From positions 2,294,001 through 2,358,000 of the forward strand of contig NZ_CP042856.1 in NCBI RefSeq assembly GCF_008001035.1: a stretch of 64,000 bases of DNA, read 5' to 3'. The DNA is from Salinibacterium sp. dk2585 (GTDB lineage Bacteria > Actinomycetota > Actinomycetes > Actinomycetales > Microbacteriaceae). Each line of letters starts with the position of its first letter. The stretch's first letter is position 1. A program made the position numbers and the translations under genes. Below the pieces are notes generated by a model. That model did not search any database, was not told the origin of the DNA, and worked only from the letters and a program-made list of their open reading frames with translations. Below, piece after piece: positions 37,258 to 47,428 of the stretch.

Positions 37258-37605
37258 ATGTTTCAGGGACAGTGGCCTAGCGAGTGGCTTCGCGGCGTCT
37301 TGGGGGTGTGCGTGCTGCGCGTGCTGCTCGACGGCCCGAGCTACGGCTACGCGATCATCCAGCGACTGGCGGATGCCGGGCTCGGCGAGGTCAAGGGCGG
37401 CACCCTCTACCCCCTCCTCGGCCGTCTCGAGGATGCGGGCCACGTCGAGGTCGAGTGGCGCCCCGGCGATGGTGGCCCCGGCCGCAAGTACTTCGCGCTC
37501 ACCGAAACCGGGCGCGATCACGCGCTTCAGCAGGCATCCGAGTGGGCTGCCTTCACCACCGTCACACGCGCGCTCACCGATGCGGCGCTCGAGAAGAAGG
37601 GTTGA
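37258..37605 (+). CDS. PadR-family transcriptional regulator
   Basis: 115 residues, ATG start. The PadR winged helix is clear: VLRVLLDGPSYGYAIIQRLADAGL, KGGTLYPLLGRLEDAGHVEVEW and GPGRKYFALTETGR. It should repress its own operon and respond to a small molecule. The next gene, a membrane protein, starts 3 bases after its stop, the usual PadR - HAAS/membrane protein arrangement. Confidence 0.92.
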   Translation: MFQGQWPSEWLRGVLGVCVLRVLLDGPSYGYAIIQRLADAGLGEVKGGTLYPLLGRLEDAGHVEVEWRPGDGGPGRKYFALTETGRDHALQQASEWAAFTTVTRALTDAALEKKG

Positions 37606-37607
37606 CC

Positions 37608-38351
37608 ATGAACACCACGAGCAACGACTACCTGCGGCTCGCACCGAGCGTCAACCCCGCCTGGGTCGAGGACTTCGTGTTGGAGCTGCGCCTCCTCGAC
37701 GTGCCGGGCACCCGCATCGGAGACGCCCTCGCGCTCGTCGAGAGCCACGTCGCGGAGTCGGGCGAGACCGCTCAGGATGCCTTCGGCGACGCCCGGGAGT
37801 ACGCGAAAGCGTCGGCGCGGGGCCAGGTTCCGGATGCCCTCGACTTCTCGTGGATCCTCGGCAGCGTCTTCGGCCTGGTCGGCATGCTGCTCACGATCTT
37901 CGGGGTGCAGGCGTGGGTCTTTGACGGCGGCGTGTTCGAGCTGAGCGTCGGCACGCTCGTGCTGGTCGCGATGGTGCTCGCGGCGGTCGCCCTCCTGCAC
38001 TTCCGGTCGACGCAGGTGCTGCGCTTCGCCGTGCGGCACACGTGGTTCGCGGTCGCCATCTTCGCGCTGTGGTCAGGGGCGATACTCGGCGCGCTCCTGC
38101 TGTTCCCGGCGATTGTCGCTGAGATCCCGGCCGCGATCGTCGCCGCGCTTGGCGTCGCAGCACTCACCCTCGGCAGCGTGCTCGAGTGGCGCAGCAAGAG
38201 CGCCCAGCAACTCGACGACCCGATCGTCGGCCCGGGGGAACAGCCCAAGCCGAGCACCACCTGGTTCGCCCGGGTGATGGTCTTGCAGTTCCCGATTCTC
38301 ACGGTCGTGATGCTCGCCTTCGGCCTGCTGCTCACCAACGCCATCGCTTGA
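37608..38351 (+). CDS. Multi-pass membrane protein with HAAS-like N-terminus
   Basis: 247 residues, ATG two bases after the PadR stop. Residues 1-75 are helical and soluble (WVEDFVLELRLLDVPGTRIGDALALVESHV), much like the HAAS/DUF1700 signalling domain that accompanies PadR regulators. Six or so membrane helices follow. Such pairs may sense the envelope state or control a transporter; no activity is assigned. Confidence 0.75.
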   Translation: MNTTSNDYLRLAPSVNPAWVEDFVLELRLLDVPGTRIGDALALVESHVAESGETAQDAFGDAREYAKASARGQVPDALDFSWILGSVFGLVGMLLTIFGVQAWVFDGGVFELSVGTLVLVAMVLAAVALLHFRSTQVLRFAVRHTWFAVAIFALWSGAILGALLLFPAIVAEIPAAIVAALGVAALTLGSVLEWRSKSAQQLDDPIVGPGEQPKPSTTWFARVMVLQFPILTVVMLAFGLLLTNAIA

Positions 38352-38500
38352 GTTCGAGGGTGCGGATGTCGCGGCATCCGTCACCCTCGCGCGTCTGCGC
38401 CGCTTGGCCGCCGCGTCCGGGAGAATGGGCGGGTGCCCCTGCGACGCTGGGGCGCGCTGCCCGCGGTTCGGGGAACCGCCGACGACAAGGAGACACTCCT

Positions 38501-39265
38501 GTGACCGACGACTTCGACAAGCTCCTGGGCGGCCTCAACGAGCCGGAGCCCGAACGCGCTCCTGCCGCGGAGAAGAAGGCCCAGCCCCTCGCATCCGAAC
38601 CTGCTGCTTCGCCGAAGCGCACCACGGTGCTGCCCTGGATCGTCGTGGGCGTCGTCGCGCTGTTGGCGATCGGCGCCGGCGTCACCTTCGCGGTCATGAA
38701 CCTGGGCGACGCGGATGCCACGGCGCCGGCGACCTCGCAGGAGCCGAGCCCTGCGGAGTCCCCAGCAGAGGAACCGTCCGAGACACCCGAGCCCGCGCCA
38801 TCCGCCCTGCCTGCCGCGTGCCGGGATATCTTCAGCCCCGCCTACTACGAGGAGCTGGCCGCGACAGGCGCGGTGCTGTCGGAGGGGAACACGGGGCCGC
38901 GGGAGCAGCCCTTCGGCGCGGAGGTGCCGGCGGTGGTCGAGTCGACGATCGCGGCGGCGCCGCACTTGGAGTGCACGTGGAGTTTCGCGGACAACTTCAA
39001 TGTGGGCATTCAGACGGTCGTCGCGGAGGTGACCGATGAGCAGGCGATGCAGGTGACGGAGGCGCTCGTGGGTGCCGGCTTCACGGGCGTGAATGAGCTG
39101 GGCAGTGTGCGTTACATCAAGGAGGTTCCGGGCGAGGAGGGCTTCGGCCCGCACGGCTACTCGATCATCGCGCGCGACGGTCTGCTCGTTGCCACGCAGT
39201 GGGTGGACTGGCCTGCCGCTGGCTATACCGCCGACATCGTGAACACGGTGCTGGGGCCTGCCTGA
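38501..39265 (+). CDS. Single-pass membrane protein with Pro/Glu linker, unassigned
   Basis: 254 residues, GTG with AAGGAG upstream. A cytoplasmic head of about 45 residues (FDKLLGGLNEPEPERAP) is followed by one membrane helix (VLPWIVVGVVALLAIGAGV), a Pro/Glu/Ser linker of 40 residues and a globular outer domain with two cysteines (PAACRDIF and HLECTW) that could pair. I do not recognise the outer domain. It is probably attached to the membrane and exposed to the outside. Confidence 0.72.
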   Translation: MTDDFDKLLGGLNEPEPERAPAAEKKAQPLASEPAASPKRTTVLPWIVVGVVALLAIGAGVTFAVMNLGDADATAPATSQEPSPAESPAEEPSETPEPAPSALPAACRDIFSPAYYEELAATGAVLSEGNTGPREQPFGAEVPAVVESTIAAAPHLECTWSFADNFNVGIQTVVAEVTDEQAMQVTEALVGAGFTGVNELGSVRYIKEVPGEEGFGPHGYSIIARDGLLVATQWVDWPAAGYTADIVNTVLGPA

Positions 39266-39294
39266 GCTCGTGGACCGCCCCTGGGCGCGACCAT

Positions 39295-39597
39295 CTAATC
39301 GCGCAACGGCGAGCCGACGACCGTGAACTGGCTGCCGCCCATCTCCCCCGACAAGAGCGGCATCGCTTCGGCGATGGCGGCGCGGACGCTGTCGAGCTGC
39401 AGTGACGCACGATGAGCTTCGGCGGACGTCCAGAGCTCAGCGACGAAGACGGTGTCGGGTTCATCGTCGTTGATGCCGACTTCGTAGAGCAGACATCCGG
39501 CCTCGCTGAGCTCGGGGCTGCGGCGGGTGAGGATGGCGACGACCTCGTCGCGCTTGCCGGGCTTGGTGCCGAGTGTTCCCACGTTCGCGAATGTCAT
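39295..39597 (-). CDS. Putative quinol monooxygenase (ABM domain)
   Basis: 100 residues, ATG at 39595-39597. The dimeric ferredoxin-like ABM fold is shown by ANVGTLGTKPGKRDEVVAILTRRSPELSEAGCLLYEV and ELWTSAEAHRASLQLDSVRAAI. Family members (YgiN, ActVA-Orf6 type) oxidise quinols or polyketides without cofactors. The physiological substrate is unknown. Confidence 0.87.
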   Translation of the reverse strand: MTFANVGTLGTKPGKRDEVVAILTRRSPELSEAGCLLYEVGINDDEPDTVFVAELWTSAEAHRASLQLDSVRAAIAEAMPLLSGEMGGSQFTVVGSPLRD

Positions 39598-39659
39598 GCC
39601 GTCACGGTAGCGGCTGCCACTGACGCTGGCGAGGGGCGGATGCCGCGGCATCCGCTGCT

Positions 39660-40031
39660 CTACTGGTCGACGATCTGCTTGCCGAGGGGCATGAGGGCGA
39701 CGGGCACCATCTTGAAGTTGGCGATGCCGAAGGGGATGCCGATGAGGGTGATGCAGAGGGAGACGCCGCTGAGGATGTGGCCGATGGCGATCCAGACGCC
39801 GGCGAGCACCACCCAGATGATGTTGCCGAGCATCGCGCCCAGCCCGGTGCCGGGTTTGTCGATAACGGTCTTGCCGAACGGCCACAGCGAGTAGACGCCA
39901 ATGCGCCAGGAGGCGATCCCCCAGGGGATGGTGACGATCAGCACGCACATGATGACGGCGGCGAGCGCGTAGCCGAGGAACAGCCAGAAGCCCGAGAGCA
40001 CGAGCCAGATCACGTTGAGGATGGTCTTCAT
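39660..40031 (-). CDS. YccF domain-containing membrane protein
   Basis: 123 residues, ATG start. Two YccF units are visible, each with a helix ending in IPWGIASWRIGVYSLWPFGK or IPFGIANFKMVPVALMPLGK, which is diagnostic of the family. Four membrane segments are predicted. Function unknown; inner-membrane location expected. Confidence 0.92.
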   Translation of the reverse strand: MKTILNVIWLVLSGFWLFLGYALAAVIMCVLIVTIPWGIASWRIGVYSLWPFGKTVIDKPGTGLGAMLGNIIWVVLAGVWIAIGHILSGVSLCITLIGIPFGIANFKMVPVALMPLGKQIVDQ

Positions 40032-40087
40032 TGTGGGCTGATTCTGACAGGCTTCGCCCGGTCGGTGTCGGATGCCGCTGCTACCGT

Positions 40088-40459
40088 GTGCGCAGGTCGC
40101 CGAAGCCGCTGCACCACGGGATCAACTATGTCGAGCTGACCGTCACCGATCTGGAGGCCGCGAAGGCCTTCTACTCGGCGGCGTTCGGGTGGACGTTCAA
40201 TGACTACGGCCCCGAGTATGCCGGGATCGTGGCGGTCGACGGCGAGGGCGAGGCGGGCGGGCTTGCACTCGCGCCTGAGCCGCGCCCGGCTGGCGGACCG
40301 CTCGTGATCCTGTATTCCGAGGATCTGGATGCCACGGAGCAGGCGATCACCGCCGCCGGAGGTCGCGTCGTGGAGGGTCCGTACGAGTTCCCGGGTGGGC
40401 GGCGGCTGCACTTCGCCGACCCGAGCGGGAATGAGCTGGCGGTGTGGGCGGAGCGCTGA
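40088..40459 (+). CDS. VOC family protein
   Basis: 123 residues from a GTG at 40088. The fold is clear: INYVELTVTDLEAAKAFYSAAFGW, GGLALAP, then RRLHFADPSGNELAVWAER. It belongs to the small glyoxalase/bleomycin-resistance-like group and resembles the VOC protein at 20036 in length and layout. Substrate unknown. It converges on the OLD-family gene at the left edge of the defence region. Confidence 0.87.
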   Translation: MRRSPKPLHHGINYVELTVTDLEAAKAFYSAAFGWTFNDYGPEYAGIVAVDGEGEAGGLALAPEPRPAGGPLVILYSEDLDATEQAITAAGGRVVEGPYEFPGGRRLHFADPSGNELAVWAER

Positions 40460-40478
40460 GCGAATCGCCCAGGCCTGC

Positions 40479-42215
40479 CTAGGGATGCTTGCGAGCGGCG
40501 GCCGCCATTATTGGGATTTCGCGTCGGATTGCCTTGAAGGAGTTGGGGAGCGCCGTCGGCGAAAGCCCGGAGATCGCCTGAACAATCGCCTCTACACTCT
40601 TGATACCTTTGCCCGAGTAGCGCTGCTTGAGCAGATGGTTCTCTGTCTGCTCATGCGGCGAGACCCTTAGATGCGCATAGAGGCGACTTCGGGGTATCTG
40701 AGCTGCCACAAGGTCAATCTCGAGTGCATACCGGAAACAAAAGACGCCTACCGAGCGCAGCATCTTCATCGCCTCGGTGTGGTTGCCGTGCAGGTACTTA
40801 ACTGCCTTCGTCTGATCTGCCGGCTTGGGGAACAATGTCGGCAGCAGCGTCCCCGCCTTCAGCTCCGGCCGGTACTGAGGATATCCGGCCGCGTCGAGAC
40901 TCGGAGCCCGATCAGTTTTGATGTAGGGGAGGAAATAGTCCTTGTCGACGATGTAGGCCGAAGCGACGTCAAGTTCTTTCATGAGGTGGTACATGTGCCC
41001 GATAGAGGTAACGCCATCGAGGGTGACAATGTTGATGCCGAGGGCGGTCGCATCGACTCCCGCGTCGTCCAAGAGCGTCGAAACAACCGCTGCGTCTGCT
41101 GGACCTTCCACCACCACCACAAAGTCCGCGAAAAGGAACTCCGAGTTCTGCCTCCGATGAAAGCGGTAATAGGAATCTCGGTCGATGCCACACCGGGTGA
41201 AGAAATCTTGCCGCACCTGGGAGAGTCGTGATTCCAGGCCACGAGCCTTCCCCTCAGCGCGACGGCACAGGACTACTTGTTCATGCTCCAGCGTGTCAAC
41301 GATGGTCGGCGAGTGAGTAGTAAACACCACTTGGAGCCCCATACCAATGATGTTCTTCATGAGTTGACGCTGGGCTTGCGGGTGCAGGTTCTGCTCCGGC
41401 TCTTCCATTCCAAGGATGAAAACTTTGCCCTCTATCTCAGCCAAGTACGCGTAAAGCGCGAAGATGGCCATGCTCTGCGTCCCCGACCCCGAGTCTTCGA
41501 GCCGAATGGACTGCCCACCTTCCTTGACCGTAATCGCTAGGCTCGGGAGCAGGAGGCGGTAATCCGGGTCGGATGCGAAGTCGAGTTCGAAGCTGAACGG
41601 GCCGTCGACAGGAGCAACTTTACGAAGCTGCTTTTGGAATCCGGTCAGCGCATTTTTCTTCAACGACGCCCCGATCTCGACCAGTCTCGGGCTCACTCGG
41701 TCGCGTTGACGATTCGCGGCGATCCACTCCCCGGCTGCTCTCCCGAGGAGACCATGTTCCGCACCATGCGCAACTTCATGGTCTCGCCGAGTCGGCACCA
41801 ACGCGAACGAGATCTGTTTTCGAAGCGCCTCCCGGAAGCCGTCCGGTGCCTTGTGCCACTGACCGCCCGCAAAGACGTCCCAGGACGGCTTCTGCCGTGT
41901 GAACTTGAATCGCGCACGGAGCGTGTTCGCCCCTACTTGCATGAACGGCAGGGCAGCATCAGGCGAAAGTCCATCAATCAGGATCTCTATTCTGGAACCT
42001 GTATTCCTCTGGTACGCGTGTCGACCTGCCTCAAAATCGGCGCGCTCGTCCTCGAAGTTGAAGAAGGCGTTGAGCGCGCGGAGCACCGAGGACTTGCCTG
42101 AGCCGTTCTGGCCCACGAGCGCTGTCGCCTCTTGAAGATCAACTTCCGCGTGCCCGATCGCGCGGAATTTCTCGATCTTGAGCTTTGTGAGCAGAATCCC
42201 ATGGGAAACGGTCAT
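40479..42215 (-). CDS. OLD-family ATPase-TOPRIM endonuclease
   Basis: 578 residues, ATG start. The N-terminal ABC-type ATPase has Walker A GQNGSGKS (35-42), signature SGSGTQS (242-248), Walker B with EEPE (271-274) and a His switch in TTHSP (H301). The C-terminal TOPRIM nuclease has VVVVEGPAD (E370) and VDKD (D424 and D426), the expected metal ligands. This is the overcoming-lysogenization-defect layout found in phage defence (for example GajA of Gabija and P2 Old). It starts 31 bases after the Res stop on the same strand, so it probably belongs to the RM operon. No GajB-like partner is adjacent; the UvrD-type helicase at 50585 is too far and divergent. Confidence 0.9.
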   Translation of the reverse strand: MTVSHGILLTKLKIEKFRAIGHAEVDLQEATALVGQNGSGKSSVLRALNAFFNFEDERADFEAGRHAYQRNTGSRIEILIDGLSPDAALPFMQVGANTLRARFKFTRQKPSWDVFAGGQWHKAPDGFREALRKQISFALVPTRRDHEVAHGAEHGLLGRAAGEWIAANRQRDRVSPRLVEIGASLKKNALTGFQKQLRKVAPVDGPFSFELDFASDPDYRLLLPSLAITVKEGGQSIRLEDSGSGTQSMAIFALYAYLAEIEGKVFILGMEEPEQNLHPQAQRQLMKNIIGMGLQVVFTTHSPTIVDTLEHEQVVLCRRAEGKARGLESRLSQVRQDFFTRCGIDRDSYYRFHRRQNSEFLFADFVVVVEGPADAAVVSTLLDDAGVDATALGINIVTLDGVTSIGHMYHLMKELDVASAYIVDKDYFLPYIKTDRAPSLDAAGYPQYRPELKAGTLLPTLFPKPADQTKAVKYLHGNHTEAMKMLRSVGVFCFRYALEIDLVAAQIPRSRLYAHLRVSPHEQTENHLLKQRYSGKGIKSVEAIVQAISGLSPTALPNSFKAIRREIPIMAAAARKHP

Positions 42216-42246
42216 GACGTCAACACACTTTCAAGCCGCCTCCGCA

Positions 42247-45219
42247 TCATAGGTTCCATTTCCCAGGTACTGCCTTGTCGTAGTCTTCGATGCCAATCGC
42301 CTTGAAGTGCGCCTTCGCTGACCTAATCTTGGCAACCTCGGACGGTCGGAGCTTCGAGTCGTCGAGGGTGCTCTTCGTCTCGCGAATCATGTAGACGCGG
42401 TCTTCGCCGTCCTCATGTTTGACTATCGCCCAGTCGGGGTTGTAGGGGCCCACCGGGGTGTGAATCTTGAACTTTGCCGGCAGCTTCATGAACATCTTGA
42501 TGTCCTCGCGCGTATCGAGCTTCTCGGCGAACTGACGCTCAACGTCTGAGTCGTAGACCACGTAATCGAAGTCAGTCTTCTGCTTGTTTTGCACTTGGTA
42601 CATCTGGTCCAGGAAGCGTTCCTTCTCCTCCAGACCGTCAGCCTGCAGATCACGCAGCTCGTACACCGAGCCAGCGATCTTCTCGTACTGGATTCCCTCG
42701 ACGACGATCCTGGCGAGCTCTGTTTTCAGGGCACGCTTGACCATCGCGATGAAGTCGTTCGGGTTGTTGATGAACTCATCAAGACGTCCCGAACCAATCA
42801 GGATGTCGACGATCGTCTTACGGGTGAGGGAAGTCGCATCTTGTAGCTCGGTGATGATGTCCGGCAGGTCATAGCTGCCCTTAAGCTCAGCTGACCTGGT
42901 GCCAAGCTCTTCGCCTTTCGCACCGCCTCGCAGCACCTTCATCCCGGCTCGGGTGACCTGGATGCGAAGTGCGTCGATCTTCGGCGACTCGTGGATTGCC
43001 TTCAGCGAGTTGTCGATGATCGCGTCTCGTTTGACGCTCACCCGATAGGTCGTCTTGCGGCTAATCGCGTGCCAGAACTCTTCGAACTCCGGACTTGCGT
43101 AGAGCTGCTTGTTGAGGGCACGCGGGTGGCGATTGCTCTTGGGCTTGACGTACCGTTCGATGCTCGTCCGGCCGACGAGGTCGATGATCTGCTCTTCGTA
43201 CTCATTGAGATACACCGGCAGGTCGAGCGAGAACTCGAAAGTGTTCGGCAGGAACTTCGACGTCACCTGACCATCGGCCAGGAACCCGTTCAGTGTGAGG
43301 AGGTCGAAGACTTCCTTCGACCTGGTGAAGCCAAACAGCTCATCGGTGACGGAGCCATCTTGAGCATGGCGAGGAATCTTGGCGAACTCGCTCACACGCA
43401 CTCGGCCAATCTCCACACCTGCCGCCTTGTACTCGTTCTGCAGGCTCTTGGCGAACGCGAGGTAGGACTCGTTGGCGATCACTGTCAGGGTCGCGATGCT
43501 GCGGTCGGCTACACGGGTGAAGCCGTCGACGGTCTTGGTGACAGGCAGTCGGAGTCCACGACCAATGGTCTGTCGCCGCTCAACCTCGGCACCCATTTCG
43601 CGGAGGGTGCAGATCTGGAAGACGTTCGGGTTATCCCAGCCTTCACGAAGTGCGGAGTGGCTGAAGATGAAACGCACTGGCTCGGCCTCGTCGAGCAGTC
43701 GTTCCTTGGCTTGCATAATCAGTTCATATGCATCGTCGTCGGCCTTGGTGACGCCGGTGCTGTCGTGGAAGCTGGTGGTCTTGCCACGCTTGATCTGCGA
43801 GAAGTAGGCCCGTCGGAGTTCGCTCGGTGCCTGCGGCAGCAGTTCCTGGTAACGGGCAGACTTGGCACGCTCCTCGATGAACACCTCATCGAACCACTTC
43901 ACGAAGTCGCCGTTGGCATCGTCGTTGCTTGCACCGTCGCCGAGGAAGCTAGCCACCTTGTCGACGAAGAACAGGCTGAGCACCTTGATGCCCTTGTCCC
44001 GCAGCATCGATTCCTTACGCAGATGCTCGCGAACGGTCTCGCGAATCATCTCCTTGTAGATCGCACCGCTGGATCCACCGATGCTCTCGCCCTCGTGAAG
44101 GAAGCCGTGCGTCGTTAGGTCGACGTACGCAGGTTCGATGCTCATCTCGTTGACACGCCAACCCTGGTAGATCGGGTTGTTGGTCAGACGCTCGTCGGAC
44201 AGTTCCTGATGGGGCTTCACGCTGACTTCGCGACGCTCCAGTGACCCGTCGGCTTTCCGGCACGACAACTCCAAACGGGCAGTCCACGTCGGCTCTCGCT
44301 TGACCTTCACCAGCTTGATGTACGGAGTGGCATCCGCACCTTGCTGCTGAACTTCGGCCACCACGATCTGCTTTACCAGGCCAAGGTCGTGTGCATCCAC
44401 CGGGTCGAGCCGGTAGACGACGTTCCGCTGCTTCTTGTGCGTCGCACTGTAACGAAGGGTGAAGGCAGGATCCAGTTCGCCGATGGCCGACTGCGAGAGC
44501 TGCGACTCCATGTTCTGCGGCTCATCCATAATGACCACTGGGCGGGTGGCCCTCAGATAGTCGATAGGGCGTAAGCCGTTCAGCTGGTTCCGATCCCGAT
44601 GAAGCACGCGAGTGCTCTTGTCTCCACGAATTGAGTCAATCGTCATAATCATGATCTGCACGCTTGTTGACGTCGCAAATGGTCGCACTTCGTCAGGGTT
44701 CTTGCCGCTATACACAGACGTATCAAACGGATAGCTCGGGTAGAGGTTGTTGAAGTGCTGCCGCATCAGTCGAATGCTGGTACTGACGCCCTCGCGAATG
44801 GCGACGCTCGGCACGAGGATCACAAACTTGGTGAAGTTGTACTTCTGTGCCAACTCGAAAACGGTGCGGAGGTAGACGTAGGTCTTACCGGTCCCAGTCT
44901 CCATCTCGACGTCGAAGTCGAGGGCGTTGCCGTATAGCTCGCCCGAAACCTCCAAGCCGTTTCGATCCTGCACACGCTGCAAATTCGCCAGTACCGTGTA
45001 CTCATCGAGCACCATGTTGTTGCCGATGGCTCCCACTTCTTGGGTGAGATCGATATCGAGCACAGCCTGATCGGTGTCGGCCAAGGCAGCCTGTCCGCGA
45101 AGGGTCATTACCAACTTGTCGGCGTCTTTCGGCTGCCCATCGAAGAGGTCGACAACTGAGTCCATGGCCGCAATCTGGAACGGCTGACTCGGGTCGAACT
45201 GAAATCCTGAGCTGTTCAT
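42247..45219 (-). CDS. Type III restriction enzyme Res-like helicase-nuclease
   Basis: 990 residues from the ATG at 45217-45219, which overlaps the Mod stop by one base (TGATG). A superfamily 2 helicase with VEMETGTGKTYVYLRT (Walker A near residue 106), VIMDEPQNM (DExx box) and LRYSATHK. The C-terminal nuclease of PD-(D/E)xK type reads YNPDWAIV...YMIRETKS. In type III RM, Res cuts only with active Mod. Here Mod lacks its 5' half, so Res is probably without a partner, but its own frame is intact. Confidence 0.92.
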   Translation of the reverse strand: MNSSGFQFDPSQPFQIAAMDSVVDLFDGQPKDADKLVMTLRGQAALADTDQAVLDIDLTQEVGAIGNNMVLDEYTVLANLQRVQDRNGLEVSGELYGNALDFDVEMETGTGKTYVYLRTVFELAQKYNFTKFVILVPSVAIREGVSTSIRLMRQHFNNLYPSYPFDTSVYSGKNPDEVRPFATSTSVQIMIMTIDSIRGDKSTRVLHRDRNQLNGLRPIDYLRATRPVVIMDEPQNMESQLSQSAIGELDPAFTLRYSATHKKQRNVVYRLDPVDAHDLGLVKQIVVAEVQQQGADATPYIKLVKVKREPTWTARLELSCRKADGSLERREVSVKPHQELSDERLTNNPIYQGWRVNEMSIEPAYVDLTTHGFLHEGESIGGSSGAIYKEMIRETVREHLRKESMLRDKGIKVLSLFFVDKVASFLGDGASNDDANGDFVKWFDEVFIEERAKSARYQELLPQAPSELRRAYFSQIKRGKTTSFHDSTGVTKADDDAYELIMQAKERLLDEAEPVRFIFSHSALREGWDNPNVFQICTLREMGAEVERRQTIGRGLRLPVTKTVDGFTRVADRSIATLTVIANESYLAFAKSLQNEYKAAGVEIGRVRVSEFAKIPRHAQDGSVTDELFGFTRSKEVFDLLTLNGFLADGQVTSKFLPNTFEFSLDLPVYLNEYEEQIIDLVGRTSIERYVKPKSNRHPRALNKQLYASPEFEEFWHAISRKTTYRVSVKRDAIIDNSLKAIHESPKIDALRIQVTRAGMKVLRGGAKGEELGTRSAELKGSYDLPDIITELQDATSLTRKTIVDILIGSGRLDEFINNPNDFIAMVKRALKTELARIVVEGIQYEKIAGSVYELRDLQADGLEEKERFLDQMYQVQNKQKTDFDYVVYDSDVERQFAEKLDTREDIKMFMKLPAKFKIHTPVGPYNPDWAIVKHEDGEDRVYMIRETKSTLDDSKLRPSEVAKIRSAKAHFKAIGIEDYDKAVPGKWNL

Positions 45220-46510
45220 CACGCCGTCCACAGTTCAATGTTTTTTGACTTCGCCAACTGAACCAGGTTGGTCTTCAGCTCATCGTCGCCCTGGAACGCA
45301 TCCTCAAGAAGGATCATCCGCGAAGGGTCGGCATCCACGATCGCACGCAGCTGCTCGAGCGTTGGCTTGACGTGCTCATCCATGTAGGCGAGAACGGCGA
45401 CATCACCGCCTGGCTGGAGCACGGAACGTAGGTCGAGGCCAGCGATCTCGGTCGGAGAGATGTTCTCGGTCAGTGAGTAGCCCTGCTTGAGCAAGATCTC
45501 GGCGAGCAGATCATCCGGCGAGGCATCGTCAGTGCTGCTGCTTTCGCGGAGATCAAGCATGTGCTGTTCGAGGTCGCTTAGATCCACATCGCTCGACTGC
45601 TTCCACTTTGAGAAATTGGTATCGACGAGGGAGAAGGATCGGAATCCAATATCCCACTGGCCACCTAAATCGAGCGGAGTGTTCTGCCCCGCGATCTGCT
45701 GTGCCGCCAAGCGAATTCGCTCCCGCGACACGTCGGAGATGGTCAGATAGCCTTCCTGGCGTGCGACCGAGTCCTCGGGTGTTGGCTCAGGAAGCTGCAC
45801 CATCATGAACTTCCTCCGCCCGCCATCCTCTGCGTTCAATCCCAGTACCGCATGGGCCGTGCTTGATGACCCGGCGAAGAAGTCCAATACGAGTGCGTCC
45901 TTGTCGGCACTAGTCGCTGATCGAATGAGGTATTTTAGGAGGGTCGTCGGTTTGGGGTGGTTAAAGACCGGCTTCCCAAACAACCCTTTGATCTCAGCGT
46001 TCCCAGCGAGGACATCGCCGACTGTGTCCTTCGGCACCAGAGTCGTTGGAGCCAGATCAGATGTCGCCAGCTTCCTCGAGTAGGGAACGAACCCAGCTCC
46101 TTTGATGACGATCTTGGTGCCGTTGGCCACCTGGTCTTCGAGGTATGGCTGCGACCAAATGACTCGTCCTGTCAGCGAAAACGCGGCCTGAGCGATACCA
46201 TCCTCAATCGTCACATCGTCTTCCAGGTGATACCCCGAACCGCGATCTCCGTGCTCGTAAACCCCGTCAGCAATCTGGAACTCTACCCATTCAGGCTCAA
46301 GACGAAGCGTGGACTCCTTCATCGAGCTCTTCGTAAGCGACGGAAGCCCCTCAGTCGCTTTCTGTGCACCGATGAGTCCGGAAATCATTGTCTTGTTGCG
46401 CGCGTAGCAGAGGACGTGCTGTGCGTTCTCCCGTTGAAGGCGTGAACTGTTGTCCGGGCGGAAGTTCGACTCCCAGACATAGTTTTCAATGAAGTTGGAT
46501 TCACCGAACA
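45219..46510 (-). pseudogene. 3' half of a type III Mod DNA methyltransferase, truncated by the IS
   Basis: About 430 codons remain of an adenine-specific (N6) beta-class methyltransferase. Preserved are VFGESNFIENYVWESNFRPDN at the front (only its second part is typical Mod), YARNKTM, and the SAM motif I LDFFAGSSSTAHAVLGLN near residue 240. In beta-class enzymes the catalytic DPPY motif comes before motif I, and that part is missing: the frame enters the IS right inverted repeat at 46510. No methyltransferase activity is expected. The stop overlaps the Res start. Confidence 0.88.
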
Positions 46511-46543
46511 CGGGACTGCTGAAGGTCTTGGTGACTCTTCGGG

Positions 46544-47428
46544 TTAGGCCGCGAGTGCGGCCGGTGTGGTCATGATGGTCTCGAATTCGATCGGCGTCAA
46601 ACGGCCCAACGCTCGCTGTTTCCTGCGGCGGTGATAGGTCGCCTCGATCCAGGACACGATCGCCAGGCGGAGCTGCTGGCGAGTTGCCCATCGGTGCTGG
46701 TTCAGGAGGTTCTTCTGGAGTAGTGCGAAGAAGGACTCCATCGCGGCGTTGTCTCCGGCGGCACCGACCCGTCCCATCGATCCGGCGAGCCCGGCGGCGC
46801 TGAGTTCGTGAACGAAGCGCCGGGAACGAAACTGACTGCCGCGGTCCGAGTGAACGATCGTGCCGACCGGGCGGCGGCGTTGGATCGCCATCCGCAGCGC
46901 GTTCACCGCCAGTTGCGAGGTCATGGTGTCATCGATCGAGTAACCCACGATCCGGTTCGAGAACACGTCCTTGATCGCGCACAAATACACCTTTCCCTCG
47001 GCGGTCCAGTGCTCGGTGATGTCGGTCAACCACAGCTGGTTCGGTCCGGCCGCGGCGAAGCGGCGACGAACCAAGTCGTCATGGACCGGCGGGCCGGCCT
47101 TGCGGTTCTTGCCGCCCTTCTTCTTGGCGAACACGCTCCAGATTCGCTGCTGAGAGCACACCCGCCACACCCGCCGCTCCGAGACTTCAAAGCCGAGGTC
47201 GGCCAGCTCGTCGGCGATGAACCGATACCCAAACACCGGATCCTCCCGATGCACATCGATCGCCGCGTTGATCAGCTGGGCCTCATCCCAATCCCGATCC
47301 GCCACAGGCCTGCGCAACCATCGATAGAACGGTTGCTTGGCGATCTTCAACACCCGGCACGTCACCGCGACCGGCACCCTGATCGGGGCGCCGGTCGCGG
47401 CCAGCTCGCGGACGAGCGGGTAGATCAT
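46544..47428 (-). CDS. IS3-family transposase OrfB (DDE integrase)
   Basis: 294 residues from the ATG at 47426-47428. The rve integrase core contains the DDE triad: WLTDITEHWT (Asp), VHSDRGSQF (Asp) and NAAMESFFALL (Glu). An HTH_21-type N-terminus (REDPVFGYRFIADEL) precedes it. Its ATG overlaps the OrfA stop (AAAATGA), so translation may be coupled, or a -1 frameshift on the A-run may give the OrfAB fusion. It looks intact. Confidence 0.93.
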   Translation of the reverse strand: MIYPLVRELAATGAPIRVPVAVTCRVLKIAKQPFYRWLRRPVADRDWDEAQLINAAIDVHREDPVFGYRFIADELADLGFEVSERRVWRVCSQQRIWSVFAKKKGGKNRKAGPPVHDDLVRRRFAAAGPNQLWLTDITEHWTAEGKVYLCAIKDVFSNRIVGYSIDDTMTSQLAVNALRMAIQRRRPVGTIVHSDRGSQFRSRRFVHELSAAGLAGSMGRVGAAGDNAAMESFFALLQKNLLNQHRWATRQQLRLAIVSWIEATYHRRRKQRALGRLTPIEFETIMTTPAALAA